NCBI RefSeq assembly: GCF_965638725.1 | Contig: NC_134963.1 | Span: 317,501-381,500, forward strand | Direction: 5' to 3' | From: Aptenodytes patagonicus | Lineage: Eukaryota; Chordata; Aves; Sphenisciformes; Spheniscidae | Length of the DNA: 64,000 nucleotides | Part shown: positions 1 through 12,659 of the stretch, in pieces | Position numbering within the stretch: position 1 is the first letter of the stretch | Layout: each line of letters starts with the position of its first letter | Notes under the pieces: generated by a model | What the model saw: only the letters and a program-made list of their open reading frames with translations | Database searches by the model: none | What the model was told of the DNA's origin: nothing | Made by a program: the position numbers and the translations under genes

Positions 1-3000
1 CAATGCTTGCTGCCCATGTAGTGTGATTGCTGTGGCCATAGTGACTTCTGCTATTTATAATGTCACTGTGTCCTATGAAAGACGTTTATCTTGATGGTAG
101 CCCCTTTTCCAATGTAGGAACTTTGTCAGGATAATTTTTCTTGTCTTCAGTTAACAAGATTAGTTGTACTCTTTGGTATTGGAAGTATTTTTAACCAGCA
201 GCAACTGTCGTGGGAACATCCTGGTGTACTAGAAAATCCACTGTCTACAGGTTTCTATCTTGCCCTATTCTTGCAGCCTCTTCCCTTAGGAACTTTCTTA
301 TGTATAGGTATGGGCAGAAATAATCATACTTGGTGTGGGGAGGGGAAGTGTGTCAGTGGGAAGTAGATATTGTTCGGTTTAGGTATTTCTTTTCCTGTGG
401 TATCTGTAGGGTTGTCACTGAAAAGCCACTCACCTTGTTCAGACAGGAGTACTACTTGTTGGTGTTCTGGGCAAAACATACTATAGACGAAATCTTGCAG
501 GTAAAGCAAAGCTGTGTATCTGTGGTTTCTGTTAATGGCGTGGAAGCCATTAAGAAGCTGTATGGTTCACTTTTAACTCTGTAACCTTAACTCTCATTTT
601 AGATGTTTGTTTCCTTTCTATGTTGCTACAGTAGTTATGTGTAGTCACTACCCAGTAATTACATGATAGTTTGAAGTAAATTTTAGTCCTGACATGGTAA
701 GTAAACTAAGTGGCATTTATACCAAGGTTAAGTTTACTCTTTTGATTTTTGTTATCTGGGAATTCATGGGAATTGTTTGTTTCAACAGATTTCCAAACAT
801 TGTTTCCTAGCTTCCTTTTCATCATGTGCATTGACCCTATGTTATCATGTTGTAGTATCCTTTCTTTAGGGGATGAATGCAAGCTGCCTGCAGAATATAT
901 TAATGCTGCTCTTACAAGTGAGAGGGTTTACTGCTGAGCAGGATCACAGTCACGGTATGCCCTTGATGCTTCCAATCCCCAACAGTGAAGGGAACACAGA
1001 TGTTGATATGACATCAATTTCAGTCTTTTGTGTGATCTTTTACATTCACCTTTATTAAGAGGAAAGATTGTTTCTGTCTATGCGGTAGGTCTAGTAAGGT
1101 GATGACACACGAGTTGTTTTTAGCTTGTATTGTAATGAATGTTTAGGAATGGTTCTTACGTCCTGTCCCCTACTTGAAGAGAAATTGTGGAAGAGACTGA
1201 CATGGTTACCACTTTGAGTACAATACAGCTTGATTCTCCATTTTTTTCGTTTTAATCCTGTCAGCTCGAGTGTAAAATTAAAATTCTTACTGGACTTTCT
1301 CTCCAAGATATTTGTGTGCATTCTCCCTAAGCTCAGTTATTACCTCTAACTTTAGCCCTGTAGTTATGCAGCCAGGTTTTAGTGTGTGGTATATATCATT
1401 ACTCATAGGTTGTCTGCTAAGAATACTGTTAGGAAACTGACAGTTGTGAGTTTGCTTAGAGCTCTTGAGAAGCCACAGTTTTACAGCAGAAAGCAACCAT
1501 TCTGGATTGTTTGCATATCAAATGCTCAACAAAAACCAAAACAAAATGCTGATGCAGCATAGGAGGCAGTGAAAAAGATAGGTGTGCTTGAGTACACTTA
1601 CTCTTTTTTTTTTGCCAACTTTCATTACAAAAAGGAAACTTCAGTGGTGACTTACCTACTAATGGCCATAGGAGACAACATTGTGCCTAGTTTTTTTTAA
1701 CAGGCTTTGTGCCTGAAAGTTTTTCTGCTGAATTATGCTAAAATAGCTTCAGAAAATTGCCATTATTTAGCTAATGGATGAGACTAAGACTCTACCAGTA
1801 GATCTCGAAAATACCACGTGAAAATGGAAAATCTTCTTACAGTCTTAATGTTAGAGCAGAGTCGGTCTCCTAGTGCTTTTGTCCTACTTTACATTTGAGT
1901 CATATGCAGCATCTGATTTCTTTCATGGTGTGGGCATATTTTATCAATTAAGATTAAGAAAATGCGAGACTTGACGCTGCATTTAAGTCTTAAAATATGA
2001 TGTTGGCTCTTAGCAGAATGCTGCGTTTGAGCAATCACCATAATACATGTGCAGCAGTATCTTCCCCTGTGACTACTGCATGGTTTCTATTTTGGGAATG
2101 TTTCATGGCTCATCTTGGAGTGCTCTTGGGAAAGCTCAAGTAGGCGAGCTTCCAAAAAGCTGGTTTTATTCTGATGGGAAGTCTGCAGAGGGGTGGTTCA
2201 AAAGACCAGGTGTCTTACATTTTTACAGGTTGATCTTTGAAACTTTTCTTGGACCATGGAATCAATGCAACTGTCATTTCTGAGACTTTCTGCCTTTTTT
2301 TTCCTCCTTCCTGCAGCATTATGCCATCTCTTTTGATAAGCTTTTTGTTTTAAGTGTTTAGCAGAAAGATGTAGATGGGTATATAATAATCATTACAGAC
2401 TTGGCTGTATCTCACACTGTTCCTGTGTGAATCTCCTTTTGTCAGAGTGTATCTATGCTGCAGTCACAGGACCCTGAATTAGCCTCTACTGAACCCTGTG
2501 GTGCTGCAGCAAGAGGATGGGTACCAGTATATAAGCCAGCTAGCCAGAGACAACAGATCTTGCCTAAGACTATGCTGCAAGCTCTGCGCTTCAGTTTCTT
2601 ACTCTTTCCCAAATCTGTATCTGAGGCCAGGCAAGAAAAAGTGATATAGGCATCTGCAGCTAATTTTTCCCTGTTCTGTGATGTTTCTTTCAGCACCTTT
2701 TTTCCCCCCCCCTCCCCCAGAAACAAACAGCTCAACACCACATATGTGTAGTCGAGCATTTATCACAGATTCTTTTGTATTGAATCTGATGGAGTAACTA
2801 GTATCACAATAGCTAATGTGGTTGACTGGATGAAAATACAGTATACTTGTTTAAACACAGCAGTGCTTTTTGAGTTGAAGAGGTACCCGTCCCAGCCCCC
2901 CACCCCCCCCGAAAATAAATGAAAGCAATTCTCTACTTTTTTCTAAAGAGGGAAAAAAGCTGGATATATTAAAAACTACACAATTATTCTTAGAATAATG

Positions 3001-3999
3001 AAAACTTGTTATACAAGCCTCAGATTATTACATGATCTCCAGTTTGAGATGGACTCGTATTTTATACAATGTGCATGGAAATTGCAGCCTATTTCTTTTC
3101 CAGTTTGGAAGATAGGGCACTTGCAATTGTGTATGTGGAGCTTCCCCACGTGCTGGAAGGAAATACCTAGTCATTTGTAAACCAAATTAGAGGTATTTGC
3201 ATATACGTTTTGAAAATCTGTATTAGAGTTTCTTATTCTTTCTTAGGAACATTTATTTATACCAATGTGGGTTTCTTTTTTGGGGGGAAGCATTATATAT
3301 AACTGGCCTCTTATGAGATGGAAATTAACTTAGAAGTGTCATAAGAAAATGCATTTAAGAAAACAGTTATTTCCAGGAAAGGTCATTGTTTAGATGTAAA
3401 AATATTAGTGCTTAATATGTTTAGTCTGTCTTTCCAAATTTTGTAAACATATTTCTATTTTGCTTTTGAAGTAGTTTTTAAATTCTGTCCGCACAGTGTC
3501 TGGTTAGCCACAAGATGAGTATTCATACATGATATTATGCTTTGAGCACGTGTATCAGAACAAAGCTGCTTCAGCTCGCTCACTCTCATACTAAATCCAA
3601 AACACAGCACTGTACCAGCTCCTAGGAAGAAAATTAACTCTATCCCAGCCGAAACCAGGACAGTAGTGTATCTCTGTACACACATAAAGGGCATGTTTTC
3701 TTTATTGTAGACTAAATGTTAATTCACAGGTCTGCAAGCTTCAAAAGGTTTGGATTTTATTGCTTAATTTTCATTATAAGTATTCTTACAGTCTTTTGTG
3801 AAAGTTAGATGTAATACATTAAAGAATCTGAGATGGGAAGAACAAAGTATTCAATCATGTGAATTAATCTAACATTTCCAATTTATAAAGAGGCAAATCA
3901 GATCTGCATTCTACCATGGAAGAAAAAGATTTAAAGTTTCCTGGAGTTTGGATTCCTAATGAAATCGTTTTAAACATGTGGGTATTTTTTCTCTTATAG
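1..3999 (+). other. Intron of the SEPT2-like gene (partial)
   Basis: This AT-rich stretch lies upstream of a septin last exon and ends in a good acceptor (TTTTTTCTCTTATAG, ending at 3999). I looked for the exon that should come before it, which would encode the helical region just ahead of LRRMQEM, and did not find it. That exon is therefore probably to the left of the window. C-rich runs near 2705-2718 and 2900-2910 are simple sequence. I see no gene on either strand here; the short open frames have no recognisable protein character. Confidence 0.65.
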
Positions 4000-4068
4000 C
4001 TGCGCCGCATGCAGGAGATGATTGCACAGATGCAAGCCCAAATGAGAATGAAGCCTGGTGATGAGTAA
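4000..4068 (+). CDS. Septin (SEPT2 group), last coding exon
   Basis: The exon encodes LRRMQEMIAQMQAQMRMKPGDE followed by TAA at 4066-4068 (22 residues, given here because it is the whole visible coding part). LRRMQEMIA-QMQAQM is the C-terminal coiled-coil end typical of septins of the SEPT1/2/4/5 group and is closest to SEPT2 in my memory of that protein. The tail KPGDE is not that of mammalian SEPT2, so this is probably a SEPT2-like paralogue and not SEPT2 itself. The exon starts in phase 0 after a clear pyrimidine-rich acceptor, exactly like the last exon of SEPT5 in this window. The GTPase domain lies outside the window. Septins bind GTP and form filaments at membranes and the cytoskeleton. 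Family assignment is confident; the exact paralogue is not. Confidence 0.85.
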   Translation: MRRMQEMIAQMQAQMRMKPGDE

Positions 4069-4720
4069 GATGCTTAACATCTGGATGCATCAGGTATGAC
4101 ACTTCTGACTTGTTTACTCCTCTTACATAAGATTTTCACAATGATTATTGTTAATTTTGCACTTTGGACTTGCTTTTACAGTACTTGTAGGAAAAAAGTG
4201 AGTGATGTTTGGGGTAGACTAGAAAAAAGGATCTATGCAGATGTTACCTTTCCAGCTGTTTTTAAGACCTGTAAATGCTTATCTTCAGTGCCTTATTTTT
4301 GGATCATCTGGCTTTGTTTCTGTTAGCAAAAGCTGCTCAGAAAATTAATTTGACTATACATACTCCAAAACACCCTAACTTTTGTTTTTGTAGGCTGCTG
4401 AATTTATAGCAGTTTTTTCAAAGAACCAAACAAAATTTTAGACAAACTGGTTACCTGTACTGAGTACAGACTCCCTTGATGTCATATATGATATATTAGG
4501 TGGCATCAGAGTGAGTGAAGAAAAAAACATCTTGTAGCAAATATTCATGCTTTCTTCAGAATGCAGCTTTCTGGCATGATTTTTCTTTTAAATGCAAGAA
4601 TAAAAAATAGAAGGATATGAAGAGTCTTGTTGCTTAATACTTGAGTTTAATACTGTAGTTGTGATTGCTGGTCTTCTGGAATGTAAAGCTTGAATAAAAT
4701 GGATTATATTATCCCTTATG
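4069..4720 (+). other. SEPT2-like 3' UTR, possibly spliced
   Basis: Non-coding sequence follows the stop codon. A donor-like CAG|GTATGA lies at 4091-4099, 25 nt after the stop, and a good acceptor (TTTTGTTTTTGTAG) ends at 4393, so a 300-nt intron (4094-4393) inside the UTR is possible. Two AATAAA signals follow, at 4599-4604 and 4693-4698. The transcript may end near 4715, or may run on to the strong site near 12.65 kb. The splice and the end are inferred from motifs only. Confidence 0.5.
4693..4698 (+). terminator. Candidate poly(A) signal, SEPT2-like
   Basis: AATAAA with a T-rich and GT-containing stretch (TTATGACCTTGTGG) 18-33 nt downstream. A second AATAAA lies at 4599-4604. Either would give a compact 3' UTR. 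Confidence 0.5.
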
Positions 4721-7700
4721 ACCTTGTGGCAGCTGCCAGCATTCCAAGCCTAAAATAAGGAGATTTTTTGTTGCCTTTATTTGAACCTTCAGTCTTCCTG
4801 TTTATATTTAAGAAAAAAAAAAAAGTCTCCTAAGGAATAAACTTATTCACTGGATTCCTATTTAAGCAGATGTTGATAGTTTTACTGGTATGTGCACTGT
4901 GATCTTTGAGTGAAGTAGTTAAGGGGGGAAAAAAGTAATTAAAACTCAGGTTTCTTACTGTCATGCTTCCAAGTCTTGCAGATAGAGGAGTCTTCACATC
5001 ATGTCTTCCAACTTCCATACTAAGATATATTTTTCCCAGAGTTGGAAATCTAAACACTGAGGATAATTTTGTGGCTGACCATGCAGTGTATGTGATAGCA
5101 GTGTCTGACATAAAGCTCTCACTTCGCCAGACAGGAGCTGGTAATTATGCAGCCTGTTAAATATTTTAGTCTGAGCTGAAGGTCCTAAGTTTTTTCACGG
5201 TGACTTTGTTGTCATGTGGCCAAACTCTGACTGCTTGTGAAAATGGCTGTTTGATGTGGGAAACCTTATGTAGTGTAAATTATTATTACTGGTTTTTGCA
5301 AAGGAGCTCAATTCTTTCTGTGACTTACAAATCACATTTAATTACATGGCATCATTTAAACTGATACTCAGTAAGAAAAAAACCCACCCTAAATCTAACA
5401 GGCTTGTCCATAGTTGTTGCTTGCAGAGCACAGGATGGCAGCTAATACAAATATATTCAGAGCTCTTTCTTCGGTTCCTAGATACTGGACTTGCTGTGAA
5501 ATCAGTATCTGAGGGCTAATAGGATGCAGTATTCCCACTAATAGTTAGCCAGTAATGGCACCAGAATTCCCTGTGTTTCACAGCTTCTGGCAATACTGGA
5601 TATGATATTTATAAAAACAAGTTGGAGCATGGTTTGTCCCAGGCTGAATTTGCAGCTATGGATGCATAAGTAAACAGAGTGCTGAGCATGCTCAAGTGCA
5701 TCCAAGTGACATGTTATTTTGTAGATATTTTACATTGTTAATCTGGAATACTTCTCGGACCACTAAAGAGCAGGAGAGCTCTGCAGATTTAACTAAGCGT
5801 CCACATGATCTTGTTGTGATTTAGTTTGAACTAAATCTTAAGCAAGTTAGTTGGTCTGAAATACTGAGTGTGAACAAATTTGAGAAGGATTTGAATGAGA
5901 TCTTCATATGTGGAGGTCCTGCTGTTTCTTTGGAATCTGCTAAACTATGTTTCTGCAGCTGCTATGGAAATCATATTGTTTGACAGATTGCTTTCAGGAA
6001 AGAATTTTGAACTTTTTTTGTTACCCTTGAGATATTGATTGATAGACTTTTAGCGTAATTTATTGGCTAATATGCACAGTCAGAACTGCGATTGCAGTCC
6101 TGCTAAACCAGAGTGTTGCTGTATGATCCTGTCCGCATGTTGAAGTGAATCCTCACCTAGAATTTAGGCTTAGGGAAGCTTCTCTCATGCATGTTAACTG
6201 ACTTTGCAGTTTAGTAGGAATGATGATTTCAACCTCCAGCATTCCCATCAGATGTATTTGCTGTATTTTATTGAACTCACTATTTCTAGAGAAACCAGGA
6301 AACTTGTAATTAACACAGTAGTTAACAGAACCAAACTGCCAACAAATTTAAATATACTTGATATCAGTCTTTTTGTTCTATCACAGCTTATCTTTAGCAT
6401 CTCTCAGGTTCTAGTTTTACAAGAACTTTGAAGGATCAGCTCTGCTACTGAAAGCACAGTCTCTCCTCCAATTGCTCTTTTGCACCCTTACTTTGTGCTA
6501 AGAAAAATGTGTAACTTTATAGTTAATTTATGAGAAAATTAACATTTTCACTCTCTTTATTTTGGATAAGTACGTATTTATTGATTTTCTTCAAAAGTCC
6601 CTTAAAAATATTTTCCCCTTCATAAAGCACAGATATAAAGATGTCTTCAGATATTTTGGGAAAAAGAAAAGTATGGTGTAAATACCTTCATAGATAAGAG
6701 CTGGAGAGTAAACAGTAGGATAATGAAATATGGTAATATCCAGAAATGCGAAATACCGACTTCTGGTTTCAGATGTATTTCGGAGTGGGGAGAAGATTGC
6801 TGAATGCTCTGGGGTTTTCTGGAAAGAGTTTGGCATTGCATAATGATTAAGAAGTACTAAACTCGAATCCTTGTCAAAAAGACTGAGTCTGTATTATCAT
6901 AAAGTGCTACACAGATGGGATGACTTGGGAGGTCTGGTTTGCCTGATCTCTTTTGAATAGGGGCATCTTTAAAGGTTTTATGGAAAGAGCAAAGGGAGAA
7001 TTTACTTCAAGCAGTTTCCTTTACTTTCAAGGCTAGAGTAACAGAAGCATAAGGGGAGTGACAAAGGCAAAGATCATACGCAGGGAATATGTTCAAAGTT
7101 TCCAAAGAGGATGGCCAGATTTCTTGCTGTGGAGAAGTAGAAACCTGAAGGGGAATGAAGAGCAGCACTGGTGGAGGCTGGGTTAGAAGTAGGAAAGGAA
7201 GGTGATTTTGGACACAGTAGTGACCAGTGTGCCAACTGCAGTTTTTGACAAAAGCCTGTGAGTGCAGACTTACTCTACATGATGGTGGTGATTAAGAGAT
7301 TTTGAGAGCAGCCCTAATGAAGGTGTGTTGACCGATGCTTTTGCCTGTTTCCTCTATTTCATAGCTTCTGTGTACAAACAGTGCATGTGGAACATGGTAA
7401 AGACTTCAAGACAAGCTTGATTTTTCAGATTTTACTTCTAAAATGCAAGACTGCTGTAAAGTGTAGAAGCTTATTGCTTTTTATATTTGACAGTTCAAAT
7501 GAAGGATTGGAGAGGAAGGAGGTGAAGGGGTGGAATAAGTTACCAAAAACTAAAACAGATTTAGTTTTATTTGGATACTCCAATACAAAATGCTTTTGAA
7601 ATACGCCTGCAGTAATTCCAACAGCGTATTTACTAGTTTCTCAACTTGTCCATCTCAGATGAGCAACTATTACGAAAAGCTGGAATTACTTTTTCAAATG

Positions 7701-10700
7701 ACATGGTTATTGATGGGTGTTTCTTCCCTTTCCTTCTCTGTTTCTGAAAGTGTAGCTCTTTGCAATCTGTTTTCCTCTTGTTATTCTTACAAATCTGGAT
7801 TGTCTGTCTTCCACTCAGCTTCAAGATCGTACTGGGACAAACCAGTAACAGAAGCCAGGCTATGGAAAACAAATATAGCCAGCTGGAAACGTAGTTATGG
7901 TTAGGGAAATGTGTCAGAAAAAAACCCAAGCATGTTGCACTTAAAATATCTGTAGGATGTTGAAAATTCTTTTAGTATAGCTCATGATTTCCACAAGTAT
8001 TTTAAAGCCTCCTGAGCTCACTAACACTGTTCCCATTCTTGATAAGAACAGTACTAAAGGAACGAAACAGCTAGTTCTTTCTACCAATGAATTGACATAA
8101 TTTGACAGAACAACACAAAGCATTGTCATAGCAACCAGCCTTCTAAAACGATGCTGCTGAATGCTGAATTGATCTGATGAGAAATGTCATTTGAGGAAGT
8201 AAAGATCGTGTTGTAGTTTTTGGCAGCTGAAATTGAGAGCCTAGAGAATGTGAAGCTTGGGCAAATTTGTAGCATTTGGAACAACTGCATGGCACTGCCA
8301 GTGGATGTTTCTCTGGCTAGAAACTAGACTAGAAGAGCGCTATCATTCTCCAGCTCTTTTCAGCTCTTCTAACTGTGGAGTTGTTCAGCAAACCCTGCAC
8401 TGATGGGCTAGCACAAGTTTTTGTTTCCCTTGGAGGGTAGACTTCTAGTAGAAACTGTTGTTTTTCCTCTGCTACTGTACAACTGAAGTGCTGAACTTGT
8501 GTGGCTCCATAGGACCTTGAAGTTAACTTGTATAGAAAGGTCTTAGCAGGATCCTCAAGAGCTACCTTGTAGCTGGTGCCCACCTGCCCTTGTATATAAT
8601 GTGCAGAGAGCCAGATGACAGAGTTGTGTTATGGCTTTTAATCCTTGATGTATAGAACAATAACTCTTTCATTTGAGTTTGTTAATCTAAAAACAGTATC
8701 TTGCATCTCCCTGTTAGTCCATACTGCTCTCAGTTGGTGAAAGTCATGTTCCTGGATTGTAAGTAGGACATAATCAAAAGACGATGTTGTACTTGGATTG
8801 TGACCTTGGCTGTTCCATAGCATCTCTGTCCGTGGTCTTTGACAGAAAGTAAGTTGTGCGACTCTTCCCAATAGGAAAAAGGTAGCACTTTGTTAAAATT
8901 GTAGTCTTCAAAGCGTTGTACAGAAAAAATATGATTCATTAATATGATACGTAAGTCTGAAGTATTGGTCAAGTGTGTAAACATCCTGTACCTAAATATT
9001 GTCTGTCTTCTGGCTCTTAAAGAATCTTGCTTGGATTTTTATCTGTCTGCATTTTCTGTATGCAAAATTTCCAGGAGTTTGTCAGGACCTATTTCTATGA
9101 GGAAAATTCTCTCCTAGAAATAGCGGTGTATCATTTCTAACATTGTAGGATTTATGCATCTTGGAAAGCACATTCCCACTGAGACCAATTTCCAGAACTG
9201 CTGTGCTTGTAGAGAGGAGGGAGAAATGGTCCCTCCACCTCCCAAAAACCAAAACACTCTACTTTGCAGACTTCAGAGCTTTCCAAGGAATGACACAATG
9301 TTTGCAAAACATAAAATGAAAAAGATTGAAACACCCAATAGCAAGTTTTTCTGATACTTTCACGTAATTGCCCAAACTGTATCTCAGTAAATTTTGTCAG
9401 TAAATAGATAAATGCAGATTGGTTCAATTTTTGCCAAGTGATCCCAGAGAATATGAAAAAGAGAGAATATAAAATTCCTAATGGGTCACTGCAGAAATCT
9501 TGTTTTGTGGGGAGATGTCAGGGGTGAGTGGAAATATATTTATTTGCTTTTCAGTAATGTGTCGATGCCTTGGTAAATATGAAGTCCACAGTGCAGTGGC
9601 TACAGTGGCATTCTCAATTCTTGTGAATATGTGCAGTGGCATCTTGCACTCTGCCTCTGAGAGGCTTGATTACGCAGGTATGACACAATTGACATATTCC
9701 ACCTCTTCCTGTATCTCAGTGACATACAGCTGCATCCAGTACAGCTGTTGGATGCATATGGGATGCAGGGGGTGAGGGGAGGTGCTTGCTGCCAGAATTT
9801 CTCGGGCATTAGCGGGCCTGAGGAGTGGAGTACACAGACCTACCAAGCCTGTGCCAAAGCCTGACGTGGTATCACGGGGGACCTGTAAATGCTTCAGGCT
9901 ACCTTTTGCTAAATAAACATTTTCAGAGGAACATTTCTTATAGTTCTAGACCTGGGAGCCTGGTATCTATATGTGACTCAGTGGATGTTAACCCATATTA
10001 AGCATATTAAATTAACTGATAAACATTGGAAAGCAGTTCAAAGGCCAGTTTTGTAACTTAGCAAACGTCGTCAGCCAAGTATATTACTGTGGGGAAGTAT
10101 GAGGTGTTGCTACAGACTAGCAAAAGGAAAGGGAACAAACTTGAAGCAGTGAAGTCAACAGAGGATGACTGAAATATCAGAAACCCAAAATATTAGGAGT
10201 GTGAGTGGCAAAATGAATAAAAACTAGCTAACAACAGGACATTGGTGCACCCAATACTCATTCTTTTTGGAAAGATGCCATTTCTCAAAGTTCTTACTAA
10301 TGATTGGACACTCAAAGGGCTGTAGCTACAACATAAAATGGATGCTATTTGAAGAAAAAGAATTTAGGTCAGTGAGAAAATATAACTGCTTATAAAACAA
10401 ATTTCTCTTATTAGGAATTCAGAAGTGTACATGGAGAGATATCAAGTTGCCCTGCATTGTAGTGGTTTTCTTGGAAGCAGCTGAGGGGGAGGCAAACCCA
10501 TTCCTTCCCAAGGCTTTTGAAACCTTTACAAATGCAGGATTCTGAGTTGTCTTGACCATGTGCATCAGGGTGCAGGTGTATGTAGTGCTAGTTATGCTCC
10601 TTACTGAGCAAGTTTTGTTTTAATGGCATACTGGAGAAAAGGTATCATCTTTCTTAAATAATGGTATGAATTCACGTTGCAGATGGAGGCATTTATTAAA

Positions 10701-11858
10701 GCTATGTATTGGTGAAAGGAGTATGGGGGACTGTAAGGTTAGTCTAATAAAACTGGAGATGAAATTTCTGAAGAATGATATCAACCTAATGTATCATAAA
10801 ATATTGTCTCATAAGGACATTAGGAAGAAAGAGCAGTGAAATGAATCCACACTGAAAATGCACAAACACACTTTGCCCAAGTATGTTCTAGGAGCATATA
10901 AAATGTGGATATTGTGTTGCTAATGCTGGTAACATCAGTGCACAGCTGTGCTTATAACCTGAGCCTTCATGTTTATTGGAAATTCCAGTCTTTTTGTGAG
11001 TCTGAAACATCAGTTACGGTTTCCTCTTGAGGTATCTTCTGTAACAGATTAGTTAGGCAGGCAATGGTAGAAATTTAGTTTCTCTTTCATACTTGAAGTA
11101 GCAGTGTAGCACAACAGGTTAATTTTGAATTTGAATATTGAATTTTTGGGACTGGAGAATTTGAGGTGTCTCCAGAGTTCCAAATCTGACACAGCTTCTT
11201 AAGCAGGGCCCATTTTCCAGGGAAAGCTGGAATTCTGCTTTCTTTGTAGCAGCCTTTTTGATTGGCAAGTAGCTATAGAGACATCCAAAACTGGTAGGTA
11301 GTTTTGAAATTACAGACCAGTATCCCTTCTTTCAGCCATATGAATACTGTTGTATCAATGCTTGAAAAAAATCTGTTTGCTTTCCTGTTTTACCTAAGCA
11401 GTGTCGTAAGAGTTGTTTGTGCATGACCTCAAACTTGCTGTTTACTTTTAGCCCTGTTTAGATAAGTGGTTCTCGTTTTCCTCACCAGAAGTAATGCTTC
11501 ATATAACAGGCTGACTGAGGTTGGTTTCTTGTGTGCATTACTGTTGAGATAAGCTGTAACGCAGTTCTTGCATTCTTGCAGACGGAGGGGAGTGTGGGTG
11601 CTTAAGAAAGTATGTAACTAAAAATAGATTCTCATTTATGTGCTCTTATTAGACATTTGTGATAAATATTTGGGGCCAAACTGCATCTGACTCAGCTGAT
11701 CTGGTTCTAACGCAGGTCCCTGTGATGCAGTAACCGAAATGCCCTGTTCCCTGGATTACGCTGCTTTGCTCGGAGGGGCTCAGACTGCCCCAAACATTCT
11801 GACAGTGCTGATGAGTTTGTCCTTTCTAATGCTCTTTGTTTTCCACTTTTGTTCGCAG
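4721..11858. other. AT-rich intergenic or UTR sequence, no gene seen
   Basis: About 7 kb without convincing coding sequence on either strand. The open frames are short and of biased composition, and they lack recognisable motifs. The region could be a very long 3' UTR or an intron of the SEPT2-like gene if the poly(A) site near 12.65 kb belongs to it. I recognised no complete transposon. Confidence 0.55.
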
Positions 11859-12655
11859 CAGTATACAGTTCTCCAAGTGGATGGGTGCTCTGTTTTCTTT
11901 GACCCAATGGTAACGTTCAAATGCAAAAGCTGGATGCCGCAGATCAAGACCTGCATTAAAACAAACACAAAGTCTGAAGATGGTGTTGTGAAATGGCTTG
12001 TTTTATATATTCAATGTTAATCAAGTTATATTGTATCTTTTTTGATTCTTTTTGTAACACTGTCTTCATACTTATAAATGTGGTTTTATTATCCTTCCTA
12101 TACCCTTTTATACCAAAACTGATAGAGTATACTGTTTGGACTAGTCATTGTGATGGGTTTAAGGAGTTAATCGTGTATCTGCTAGGTTATTCTGAACAGT
12201 TTCGTGATTAATACTAAAAGACTTTGTGGCCTGTTTACAGTAAACATATGTGTGTTTGCACAGTATCATAACTTTCACTTGCCATTTTAAGTCACTGTGT
12301 ATTGTATCAGTTTTTCGTAACTTTCTCTGTGCTTTGGTTACTTTTGAAGCGTCATCTCTGGTGATTTATATTTGTGTGATGTATGAGAAAATGTACAAAA
12401 CACTGATTCACCAGTGATGCAAAGAAGCTGACTTTTCTAAATCACCGTGCCTTAACATACCATAAACACTATGCATGCCAACAACTTCTGTGGATGCCTC
12501 TGAGGATTTGTCTTCAGGTCTCAATTATTGATTGCCAGAATTTCTGTCACAGGCATTTTTATCTGTCAGCTGAGCGATGGCATGTACTGAACTTTTTATA
12601 TACCATAACACTAATTTTCATTGAAGTTTTGTAATAAACTGTACGAATGTGGAAA
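11859..12655 (+). other. Candidate orphan terminal exon
   Basis: A strong acceptor-like sequence (CCACTTTTGTTCGCAG, ending at 11858) is followed by a phase-0 open frame of 53 codons ending TAA at 12018-12020. About 600 nt of AT-rich, UTR-like sequence then leads to AATAAA at 12633-12638. The peptide, starting QYTVLQVDGC, is not one I recognise. The stretch could be an alternative last exon of the SEPT2-like gene, a spliced 3' UTR exon, or the end of a non-coding RNA. The acceptor and the poly(A) site are visible; the link to any transcript is inference. Confidence 0.35.
12633..12638 (+). terminator. Strong poly(A) signal
   Basis: AATAAA followed after about 30 nt by a long GT/T-rich element (12667-12700, GGGGTGGTTTTTGTGGGTTGG then a T run). 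This is the textbook arrangement of signal, cleavage site and downstream element, and the most complete poly(A) site upstream of SEPT5. It probably marks a real transcript end, perhaps the long 3' end of the SEPT2-like gene. Confidence 0.6.
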
Positions 12656-12659
12656 ATGT

